Below the pieces are notes generated by a model. The model saw only the letters and a list, made by a program, of their open reading frames with translations. It was not told the origin of the DNA and ran no database searches. Of a stretch of DNA of 64,000 bases, positions 21,939-32,270 are shown piece after piece. How positions within the stretch are numbered: position 1 is the stretch's first letter; every line of letters begins with the position of its first letter. The DNA comes from Macrostomum hystrix. Lineage: Eukaryota; Platyhelminthes; Macrostomidae. The position numbers and the translations under genes are program-made. Location: positions 10,479,001-10,543,000 of the forward strand of contig CATNEN010000007.1 in the NCBI GenBank assembly GCA_950097015.1, in the 5' to 3' direction.

Positions 21939-23367
21939 CAACCTGAAATTATAACAATTATAATAAGAAATGAAATTCAATTAACATCTTTAGATAATTA
22001 GTACAAGCAAGCAAGCAAGCAAGCAAGATTTTCTTTTTTAGTATATTTTTTTAGTATTATAATTGTAGTAACTGAATAAATTTACTTTGAATCTGGCATT
22101 TTTTCAAAGTTTAGTTAATAATCTTATCACAATATTTAATTTTGTGCTGACCAGAATATGTCAGTGCCAGCGCAGCTGTACTCAAAACCCCTCAACCTCA
22201 GTCTAGTTGAGGTAGGGTTGGTGCGCCCAGCCAGCTGACTCACTAAGCTGGGGGTTTTGCAAAGTCACGCCACCCTTTTGCACATATTTAGGCCTCTCTA
22301 TCTTATTCTTATGTCAATATATAATCATATAGGCAATGCAGCCCACAATTGCTACTGCCATTCAACCTCTCAAAACACTTTTAAACTCTTAAACAAAACA
22401 AAAAAAAAAAAACATATAATATATTATTTGAATCCTTGAGATAAAATTTTTAATGAGTATGCGTTAGGGTATTTAGCAAATATCAAACCCATACAAAGGT
22501 CCCCCAACACAAAAATATGGCATTTTGCACAATGAATAATTGCATCAAGGTAAAAAGTAATTACACAATAAGCAAAAACATACATTTTTGCTAGCAATAG
22601 CATAATTTTTTCTTGTTTCTAGAGAATATAATTTTTATAATACTAACACCATTAGCTAGACACTTAATAAAACTAAACCCTATTGAATGGTGAATGCCCA
22701 ATAATAAATTCAGAAAAATGAAATAGTTTTTTAAAAGTCTAGATAAAAAACTCTATATTCTCAAAGCAATGAAAAATGAAAACAATTAATTATCTGATTA
22801 AATAAGCTGTTTTAACAAATACTCGTACAGCTACAGCTTACTTTAGGGCCATGGTTGATCGAGTTGAATTAGAATGCATAAATTTGACAACATTATGGAA
22901 TTTTCAAAATATTGCACGCGCTATTTGTGACAGATTAAAGCAAATTGTTAAAAAAGTATCATATTAAAAAATAGAAACCAACAATTTTTTTTCCTTTACT
23001 GGAAATTATCACATAGAATAATGTTACATGTCTTTAAGCTGTTGACTGCTTTGTATTTACTTCTGTTTATTATCACTTCTAAATTAGTATTATTCGCTGT
23101 TTTTTATCGCAAATCTATCTTATTAGAAATAAAGAAAGCCTTTCTTGACAACGTCTCATTTCCGCATTACTTCGCCTCATCTCATCTGTTCATTTTGCGT
23201 ATAGATTATATTTTTATACATCAATCGCGCCAACCACATCCCTAGTGATATTTTACTTTTCCTTGCCTTCCAAAGCTTACAGATTTAAGTTTTTCTTTCA
23301 TATACATCCTAGCAAATTCAATGACTTTTCTTTGAATTTTTCTTATGGAACGTGGTTTCAGCACATC
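21939..23367. promoter_or_regulatory. Divergent intergenic region between RNF13-like and NOVA genes
   Basis: About 1.4 kb of mostly AT-rich DNA between two divergently transcribed starts, presumably holding both promoters (inference). No CpG-rich core or clear TATA box stands out. It contains a (CAAG)6 microsatellite at 22004-22027 and a strongly structured element at 22183-22259. Confidence 0.5.
22183..22259. other. Cloverleaf-like inverted-repeat element
   Basis: An outer perfect 9-bp stem pairs CAAAACCCC (22183-22191) with GGGGTTTTG (22251-22259). Inside, CCTCAAC (22190-22196) can pair with GTTGAGG (22206-22212), and a 3' CAGC…GCTG hairpin is possible. No tRNA A/B-box pattern was found. 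It could be a small structured RNA, a MITE relic or a regulatory hairpin. Confidence 0.4.
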
Positions 23368-26300
23368 ATGGACTCAGACAACAACTCCGTGCACAGAGGC
23401 AGTGTCGATGGTAAGCATTTATTATTATATTTTTGAGGTTTTAAAATCCCTTTTTAATAAGGTTTGAATATCTATGTTGATGTCAGTGTCGAAACTCAAC
23501 TGAGGTTTATAAAGCTGGCTCATGTGCTCAACTAAACCAAATTACGAAATAGTACTGTTTAGCATCTGGCTATTAATTTAAACCTAGTTGCTAGTTAATA
23601 CTTAAGTCTCAAGGAGTAGAAGGAAGGCTTCTATATGATTCTACTTTGGTGTCATACCTAAATTAGTAAGTAAAATGGCAAATGAACTTTAATTAACTAA
23701 ATTCTACAGGTCCAGCATAACCAAAATTTCCCATACCTGTATCCATCCATATCTGTATCACAACATTTTTCCTATTGCCTATCTATATATGTATCTATAG
23801 CCATAACAAAAAATTACCATAACTTCATGTAACCTCCATAGCACCTCTGTGTTTATCTGAAAAATGCTTCAGAATTCAAATTTTTGACTAGAGGGACTTT
23901 TTTGTGCCCCTACTTAAATTTGTTTCACACAGACTGAAGTATTTTCACAGAGTTAAGGTTGCCTTTGTAGGCTTTGACATGGTTGGAAATTAAAGAATAA
24001 ATAAAAAGTCGGTTCATTAGTTTTTTATATATAGAAAGTGGAAGTTTAGTAAAATATATTAATTTCGATTTAATTAGTTTTCACTATCTGTAGTAAGTAT
24101 ATAGCTACTATACTGCTAATAGCTAAGTAAACATAGAAATGGCTAATGGCCTATAAACGATTAATAGTTTTTATGGCTAACACTTTTTACTCGTAAGGTT
24201 TGAGTATTTATACCAGGTTCAGCATCAAAGAAAAGTTATAAATTAGAGAAAAAAATTAAAGAACATTAGTAACTAGCAATTTAATTTTATACTGAGCAAA
24301 CTTTATGCCTAAAAGAGTTTAATATAATATAGAGTTGTATAGAGCAAAAATGTTGGTAGCATATTTTATAGCTAGCTAGTCATTTTATTATTTACTAAGT
24401 AAAAAAATTGTTTTCGACTTATTAAATACAACAAAGGGTATATAATTGTTAGATATTGTAGAAGTTTCTAAGAACAAAAAAACTTATTAATACAGTGTGT
24501 AAGGCCTGAATACATCTAAACAAGGGCATGTTGAATATTCAGTACTTTACTACAAGCAGTAGAAAAGTACTTGATCATTTTCATGACTAAATATCAGCAT
24601 CTTGCTAAGTTATTTGGAAGTTCGCTACAGTATTTAATTTTCTGTCTACTTCAGCGGACAATGTCCAGCTCAAGGTTTTGGTGCCATCGATCGCGGCAGG
24701 TGCTATCATTGGCAAAGGGGGAGAGGCCATCACCAAGGTTCAGACTGAGACTGGTGCCAAAGTGAAGATGTCCAAGTCCAACGACTATTATCCAGGTAAG
24801 GCTTGCCTCTGTACAGCTTGTCTCGTGGTGATCTAATGGCTTGCAGTCTATAAAGTCTATCCTGACTGGCTCACAGGCACAACAGAGCGCGTCTGCCTGA
24901 TGCTGGGCAGCCTGGAGTCGGTGAAGGCCGTCTGCTTCTACGTGATGGAAAAAACGCTGGAGAAGCCGGATCCGAACCCGAAGCTGGCTGGCGACGGCAA
25001 GCTCAATGTGGAGCGGCACAAGCAGGTGAGCGGCTGACCTGCCCGAGTTTAGTCGGTTGCCCGCCAGTCCTTCAGTGCATCAGCCCCCAATCCCCAGTCA
25101 TTCAGTGCATCAGCCCCCAATCCCCAGTCATTCAGTGCATCAGTCCCCAATCCCCAGTCCTTCAGTGCATCAGCCCCCAATCCCCAGTCCTTCAGTGCAT
25201 CAGTCCCCAATCCCCAGTCCTTCAGTGCATCAGTCCCCAATCCCCAGTCATTCAGTGCATCAGCCCCCAATCCCCAGTCCTTCAGTGTATCAGCCCCCAA
25301 TCCCCAGTCATTCAGTGCATCAGCCCCCAATCCCCAGTCCTTCAGTGCATCAGTCCCCAATCCCCAGTCCTTCAGTGCATCAGTCCCCAATCCCCAGTCC
25401 TTCAGTGCATCAGTCCCCAATCCCCAGTCCTTCAGTGCATCAGTCCCCAATCCCCAGTCATTCAGTGCATCAGTCCCCAATCCCCAGTCATTCAGTGCAT
25501 CAGCCCCCAATCCCCAGTCATTCAGTGCATCAGTCCCCAATCCCCAGTCATTCAGTGCATCAGCCCCCAATCCCCAGTCCTTCAGTGTATCAGCCCCCAA
25601 TCCCCAGTCATTCAGTGCATCAGCCCCCAATCCCCAGTCCTTCAGTGCATCAGTCCCCAATCCCCAGTCCTTCAGTGCATCAGTCCCCAATCCCCAGTCC
25701 TTCAGTGCATCAGTCCCCAATCCCCAGTCCTTCAGTGCATCAGTCCCCAATCCCCAGTCATTCAGTGCATCAGCCCCCAATCCCCAGTCATTCAGTGCAT
25801 CAGTCCCCAATCCCCAGTCCTTCAGTGCATCAGTCCCCAATCCCCAGTCCTTCAGTGCATCAGCCCCCAATCCCCAGTCCTTCAGTGCATCAGCCCCCAA
25901 TCCCCAGTCATTCAGTGCATCAGCCCCCAATCCCCAGTCCTTCAGTGCATCAGTCCCCAATCCCCAGTCATTCAGTGCATCAGCCCCCAATCCCCAGTCA
26001 TTCAGTGCATCAGCCCCCAATCCCCAGTCCTTCAGTGCATCAGTCCCCAATCCCCAGTCCTTCAGTGCATCAGCCCCCAATCCCCAGTCCTTCAGTGCAT
26101 CAGCCCCCAATCCCCAGTCCTTCAGTGCATCAGCCCCCAATCCCCAGTCCTTCAGTGCATCAGCCCCCAATCCCCAGTCCTTCAGTGCATCAGTCCCCAA
26201 TCCCCAGTCATTCAGTGCATCAGTCCCCAATCCCCAGTCCTTCAGTGCATCAGTCCCAATCCCCAGTCCTTCAGTGCATCAGCCTCAAATCCCCAATCCT

Positions 26301-29300
26301 TCAGTGTATCAGTCCCCAATCCCCAGTCCTTCAGTGCATCAGCCTCAAAAAATCCCCAGTCCTTCAGTGCATCAGCCTCAAATCCCCAGTCCTTCAGTGC
26401 GTGAGTCCCCAATCCCAGGCAATTAGTCCGCCAAAATCCACCTGCGGTTTCGAAGTAGTACATGTCCGTGTGTTAATGAGCGTGTGTGAAAGCGAAAAGT
26501 TTTGATTTCCGCTGCTAGAAGCTGCGCTATGTTATACTTTCTGAGAGTCATCATTCTCAGGTTTGTTTTATGCTCTCGTTAGTTAATGGATACAAAGCAT
26601 GCAAAATTGGTTCAGCTGAAAAAGCATTTCGAGAATTCGTGCAAGCCAAGGCCTGGCAGTGTATAACAAGTACTAACTGGTATAGTATAATGCTATTGCT
26701 ATGCATTGGGGCAGTGAGCAGCCCTGACGAGACGACCTCTCGCATTTTTCCACCCACGCTACGCGTTAAAGCCCTCAGCTGGTCCAGCAGAGAAATGCAA
26801 GAATTGAAAAATACGTAGGCGCTCAGCGGGGACCCTCCCCACCCTGCCCCGTCTCCTGCGCTCGGATACTAGAAGCCGCAGGGCCCTCGCTTATTTAACT
26901 AGTTTTTTATAGTAAGCCTTCTTCTATCGCCGATTCGCCCTCGCCCTGGACTCGCCAGTCGACGCTCTGCGACTGCACTTTCTTGCCTATTTGGGTGCAG
27001 CCAGGCGGGCTGAAGAAATGCAGTTTAATATGGCGCACCTCTGACTGGCCGGCCCTTATCGCCTCGGGCTGGGGTTGGGGCGGGCGACCGCCACTTTTGT
27101 CTGCTGCTGCTGCTGCTGCTGCTACTGAGCCTCTTTAGCAACTATTGTGGGTGGGTGGAATGATTCGGTAGGCACTGGGCCGGGTGGAGACTGGGCCACA
27201 GCTACCGCAGCCTTGCGCCTGTCTCACCAGCTCGCTCGCCAAGTCCTTAATGATTGAATGGACTGGCTGGGGTTGGCCCATGCCCCTGTTGCTGTTTTGT
27301 GTGCTTCAATTGCTTGCCAAGCCGCTCCTGGCCCTTCCCGGCTTCATTCATTAGGCATTTGTTCATTCACAAGGCGGCTCCACCACTGAGTCTGGGCTGG
27401 GTTGGGGGGCCTGACACGAGCTGTGCGACAATATCTCAGTGTTGCGCGGTCTCCGGACTAATTAGTTGGATTTGCTCGGCGGTGGCCGGGCCTGTCTCCC
27501 CCGCCCCACCATCGAGCCCTCTTATGGGGTTCCCCGCATCTCAGCCGCTATCGGCTTAGCAAACCATGGCAACTGGCCGGCTGTTACTCGTTTGCTGCTT
27601 GCTGGCTGTGTGTACTTTAGTGCGGTGCGCACTGATTGGCTGGGTCTGTCAGTCACACCAGCTGGTGTTTATAATTATATTTTTATTTATGGTTATTGAG
27701 CGGCCGTGGGCGGGCAGTTGATGTGCGCAGACTGGCAGGTGTTAGATCACCTGATTTTGTCTACTGTAGCAGGCTAGCTTTGCCAAGTGTAGATCATTGT
27801 CGATTTGGCACTGCCTTTAATTAGACAAGCTTTAACAAACGCCAGAGTTTCGATAACTAAATTGGACATGTGTGCGACTATTTGCCTGCTAGCATCTGCT
27901 GCACATCCGCATTGCGGCGCTACAAAATTCTAACCTAGCAAAACGCTAAGGCATAGCGACACAATATAGCTAGTATTAGTACTAGTATTGTAGTGATGCG
28001 GCACCCGGATAGCTGAATAATATGATTATAATTTGTAATTAAACAATAATTAATCTGCATGGGTGCATCATTTGGTAGATTCTGGCCATTTCGCTGACCC
28101 CTGAGCACACAATCGCTAACATACGTATACTCAGGCACATCTTGGCACAGGTTTTACTGGACACTCACTGTGCTTTGGACCCACCAACCCTCAGGTGAAG
28201 ATCCTGGTGCCCAACAGCACCGCCGGCATGATCATCGGCAAGCAGGGCGCTTACATCAAGGAGATCATGGACAACACCGGCGCCTACGTGCAGATCTCGC
28301 AGAAACCCAAGGAGCAGGCCCTCGCCGAGCGCTGCGTCACTGTGGCCGGCGAGACTCAGCAGGCCCGGGCCGCGGTCAGTCTCATTCTGGACAAGATCGC
28401 CAGCGACCCGCAGTCGGCCAGCTGCCCAAACATCAGCTACGCCAACATGACCGGCCCTGTGGCTAGCGCCTTCCCCACTGGCAGCCCCTACGCGCTGCCA
28501 AGTGGAACCTCCGGTCCCGGCTCCATGATCGGTGGAGCGACCGGCTTGGGCGCCGTCGGCGGCGGCCTTCGGGAGCCGCAGAGTCCAGCCGGGGCTGCAG
28601 CCGCCGCTGCTGCAGCTGCCGCGGCCGCAGCCGCCGCCTGCCCGGTCTCCTTCGAGACTCTGCGCGCCTCGCTGCGCCAAAGCGGCTACACGGACACGGC
28701 TGTGGACGAGATCGTTGGCGCCATGCTCATCCTGGCCAATTACGGCTTCTTCAGCTTGCAGACTCTCGTTGCGGCCGGGCCGCAGGCTCAGTCGCAGCCG
28801 CAGCCACCGGGCCCCGTAGCCCTGCTATCGCCGTCGCCGCATTCGTCATTCAGCCTGAGCCACGGCTCGCTGGCCGCCGCTCTCGCTGCAGCCGCAGCTG
28901 CCGGTCCTCCGCCACCGCCTGACGCGAGCGGTGGTGACTTCACCCTGTTTGCGCCTGGCACCGCCCCACCGCCGTTGTTCGCCGACTCCTTCCTGGCTGA
29001 CGGGCTGGACAAGGCGGCCATGAGCGGGCCCATGGTAAAGCGGGAGCTGGAAGTGCCGGAGCCTCTGATTGGCGCTCTGATCGGCCCGGCCGGCCGTGAC
29101 ATCAGCCAGCTGCAGAGCAGCACGCAGACCTGCATTCAGGTGTCCCGCCGTGTCGCTGGTTCGACGCCCATGTCGCACAGCCGTCTCGTCACAATCACCG
29201 GCTTGCAGGTATGTGTGCTGAGCTGGTTATAGTAATTTTTGCTGAGCAGTTTCTAAGCTGGTCCTTGTGTTTGTGAGCAGTTTCTGAGCTGGTTTTTGTG

Positions 29301-29661
29301 TTGGTGAGCAGTTTCTGAGCTGGTTTTTGTGTTGGTGAGCAGTTTCTAAGCTGGTCCTTGTGTTTGTGAGCAGTTTCTGAGCTGGTTTTTGTGTTGGTGA
29401 GCAGTTTCTGAGCTGGTTTTTGTGTTGGTGAGCAGTTTCTGAGCTATTTCTTGTGTTGTTGAGCTGTTTCTGAGCAGGTTCTAGAGTTTGTTGCAGAGTA
29501 GTCTCCAGCCAGGTTAGTTTGTGTCATGCTACTCAGAACTGGCCGCTAATATTTCGTGCTACTTTCATCGCCCGCAGCCGAACGTACTAAAGGCGGAGCG
29601 GCTCATCCAGCAGAAGGTCAGCCAGGCCGACCAGCGGCGCCAGCAGCACCGGTACCAGTGA
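23368..29661 (+). CDS. NOVA: NOVA/pasilla-type KH-domain splicing regulator, 5 exons, 476 aa
   Basis: Exons: 23368-23410, 24655-24795, 24877-25025, 28195-29208, 29578-29661; total 477 codons with stop (human NOVA proteins are about 490-510 aa). Three KH domains: KH1 with GKGG at residues 34-37 and a [10 protein letters not shown] strand; KH2 with GKQG at 126-129; KH3 with GPAG at 408-411. The linker after KH2 keeps the NOVA signature [10 protein letters not shown], then TGSPYA. A long alanine/proline-rich spacer precedes KH3. NOVA proteins bind YCAY clusters in pre-mRNA and control neuronal alternative splicing in the nucleus. The start ATG follows an acceptor (GGTTTCAG) by 6 nt, so a 5' UTR intron or trans-splicing is likely. 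The first exon encodes only 14 aa, so KH1 begins almost at the N-terminus. Introns 3 and 4 carry 30-bp and 31-bp minisatellites. Confidence 0.92.
25064..26410. repeat. 30-bp minisatellite, about 44 copies, NOVA intron 3
   Basis: Pyrimidine-rich units with core CATCAGCCCCCAATCCCCAG start about 40 bp after the donor of intron 25026-28194. They are very homogeneous until 26250 and degenerate beyond. Alternation of TCCTTCAG/TCATTCAG and CCCCC/TCCCC gives a readable variant map. Confidence 0.96.
26411..28194. other. Remainder of NOVA intron 3; GC-rich island at 26.8-27.7 kb
   Basis: Non-coding intron sequence. A GC-rich stretch near 26820-27700 includes a (CTG)7 tract at 27101-27123 and could be an internal promoter (inference only). 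No alternative exon was identified with confidence. Confidence 0.4.
29243..29470. repeat. 31-bp minisatellite, about 7 copies, NOVA intron 4
   Basis: Units with core GTGAGCAGTTTCTGAGCTGG fill most of the 369-bp intron 29209-29577. Each unit contains GTGAG, identical to a consensus 5' splice site. Confidence 0.93.
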
Positions 29662-31846
29662 GCCGCGTCCGCCTCCGCCCGCCCGCCCGCCAGCCCTCCC
29701 GACTGACGTCAGCCAGGCAGCCTTCGCCCCGCGGCTGGCGCAGCCGGACCTTTGGCAACCCCCTTCCAAAGGGCTTTCACGCTGAGGCGCGCGGCGGCTT
29801 GATTGTCGGGGCGCGTCCTCCACCTTCCTCTCACCCTCCTCACTTTCTCGTGACAATTTTGTCTCCATGCGTAACAAAAAGCTCTATTTATTTTTCAATG
29901 CAATTGGAGCAGCGGTTCCCAATGTCAACTTGAAGGCTGGGGATCCTCTGACCCTTGCGTCCGACAGACATTGCTGCTCATTGCGCGTATCTTTGCTCTC
30001 ACTCTTCTGCTTTTTTCGTCGCCATCAACCCCTCCCTCCCCTCCAATCGTGAGCAAGCGAATGAGATGCTGCGCACTGAAGCTGGCTGCATTAGTTGGTT
30101 GCAGTTTGTTGCTTGCTGATTCAGATTCAAAATCTCACAACAATTGTAAGATCAAAAGACTGTCTGAATGGCTGTCGAGCTGTCGAGACCGAGTCGGTGT
30201 TTAGTGCTCAGTGTCTTATTCGCCTCAAATTTTGCCTCTCAGCCTGCTGCTGTTTTTGTCACCCGAAGGAATTAGTTTTTTCTCAAGTTAATCGCCTCAT
30301 TTACTCGTTGTTAAGCCCGCGAAGGTCGGGGGTTCGAATCGGTTCGGGTACGGTGGCTGGTATTTCCTTTTTTCAATAATCGTTTTTCTCTCTCCCCTGT
30401 CGCCCGCCTCGGGTTATTTATAACAGTTTTATCTGGCAGTTTGGACTGCCCATGTTTTGTCTGATCTGCGAATCACTAACAATTCAAGCGCTTTATAGAC
30501 AACTATTTTTTGTTCTTTTTTGCTGCCATTTTCTCTTTCTCTCTGTCACTCTCTGCCTCCGAGTTTCACATCGCCCCGGAAACGGAAGCGAATCGCAAAT
30601 CAAGAGAAAGTCCTACAAAATGTGCTCATGTGATAGACGCCGTGTTTTGTCTGCCATTGTCTGGTCCCGCCAGCGGAATGGCTTCTGTGTTTTGTCATGC
30701 TATCCTCTTCACCTGCAACACCTGCCCGGCCTCTGCTGTGATTTTCAACTACTACTATTCTACTACTATATTATTCATATATTATTATTATTTTTTGCTA
30801 GACAAGACAACTAGATCTTTCTGTGCACGCATACTCTGAAACTGCGCCAGATCAGCCACGGGCGCCCGCATTTTCCGAGAACTGCGCACCAGATCCGCCC
30901 GCATTCTCCAAGAACTGCGCACCAGATCCGCCCGCATTCTCCAAGAACTGCGCACCAGATCCGCTCGCATTCTCCAAGAACTGCGCACCAGATCCGCTCG
31001 CATTCTCCAAGAACTGCGCGCCACATCAGCCACCGGCGCCCGCATTCTCCGAGAACTGCGCACCAGATCCGCCCGCATTCTCCGAGAACTGCGCACCAGA
31101 TCCGCCCGCATTATCCAAGAACTGCGCACCAGATCCGCCCGCATTCTCCGAGAACTGCGCACCAGATCCGCCCGCATTCTCCGAGAACTGCGCACCAGAT
31201 CCGCTCGCATTCTCCAAGAACTGCGCGCCACATCAGCCACCGGCGCCCGCATTCTCCGAGAACTGCGCGCCAGATCCGCTCGCATTCTCCGAGAACTGTG
31301 CACCAGATCCGCTCGCATTCTCCGAGAACTGCGCACCAGATCCGCCCGCATTCTCCGAGAACTGCGCACCAGATCCGCCCGCATTATCCAAGAACTGCGC
31401 ACCAGATCCGCCCGCATTCTCCGAGAACTGCGCACCAGATCCGCCCGCATTCTCCGAGAACTGCGCACCAGATCCGCTCGCATTCTCCAAGAACTGCGCG
31501 CCACATCAGCCACCGGCGCCCGCATTCTCCGAGAACTGCGCGCCAGATCCGCTCGCATTCTCCGAGAACTGTGCACCAGATCCGCTCGCATTCTCCGAGA
31601 ACTGCGCACCAGATCCGCCCGCATTCTCCAAGAACTGCGCACCAGATCCGCTCGCATTCTCCAAGAACTGCGCGCCACATCAGCCACCGGCGCCCGCATT
31701 CTCCGAGAACTGCGCGCCAGATCCGCCACGGGCGCGTCTGGCTCCCGCATCAGATCTGCGGCCCCCTATTTCATTATTCAAATTCAGCAGATATCCTTTA
31801 ATTTTAAGCCTATTTATTTACGCGCATAGCTGCAAACAGAAATAAA
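29662..31846 (+). other. NOVA: Probable NOVA 3' UTR ending at AATAAA 31841-31846
   Basis: No AATAAA or ATTAAA was seen downstream of the stop until 31841-31846, so the 3' UTR may be about 2.2 kb and include the 33-bp array. A tRNA-like T-arm remnant near 30330 is not a complete tRNA. Confidence 0.4.
30845..31738. repeat. 33-bp minisatellite with higher-order structure, about 27 copies
   Basis: Units with core CATTCTCCGAGAACTGCGCA recur, interrupted by a variant containing CCACATCAGCCACCGGCGCC near 31020, 31228, 31498 and 31678. This defines higher-order blocks of about 200-270 bp. Confidence 0.94.
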
Positions 31847-31866
31847 CAAGCAGAATGCTTCGACCG

Positions 31867-32051
31867 TGTAATAACTAAGGCCGAGGCTATTTTTAGTGAG
31901 CAGACAAAACTCTCAATCTTTACTGCCACGCTGAGCGCGCGTCCATATATTATTTGCTAGAACTGGGGTGGCGACACCCACCCCGCTCCGCAACCAATCA
32001 AACGACCCAGGTGTACACCTGGGCCTGGCTCACGTGCGTACGCACACTACA
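31867..32051 (-). repeat. 3' LTR of the gypsy element
   Basis: 185 bp, read on the minus strand from TGTAGTGTG to TTATTACA; matches 36297-36481 throughout by eye. Confidence 0.95.
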
Positions 32052-32270
32052 TCTCTCCCCCTTCGAACAGAAACTGTGGGGAGACAAAAAAGAACGAATT
32101 CGAGAAGCAAGATGTCGAAAAGAACGAAAAAGAACTCGACCGAAAAAAAAATATGCAGCTATTGGAGGAAATAAAACACTCGAATTGATAGTCGCATCGG
32201 ACTTGCAAAGAAAAGCGTGCATGTGATTGTTAATGTCAGTGGAAAAGTCAGTTCGTTTTCAGTCCTTGGT

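Noticed and set aside
25049-26505. Long repetitive open frames in both orientations in NOVA intron 3
   Set aside because: Artefact of a 30-bp tandem unit between two NOVA exons in compatible phase.
26570-26818. 83-codon frame inside NOVA intron 3
   Set aside because: No recognisable domain and no acceptor/donor in phase with NOVA exons.
30300-30350. tRNA-like T-arm (GGGGGTTCGAATCGG)
   Set aside because: No matching acceptor, D or anticodon arms could be drawn; at most a decayed SINE or tRNA fragment. Similar short matches near 43440 and 61170 were rejected for the same reason.
30788-31845. Repetitive 320-340-codon frames downstream of NOVA
   Set aside because: Artefact of a 33-bp unit; both strands open, no start context or splice sites.
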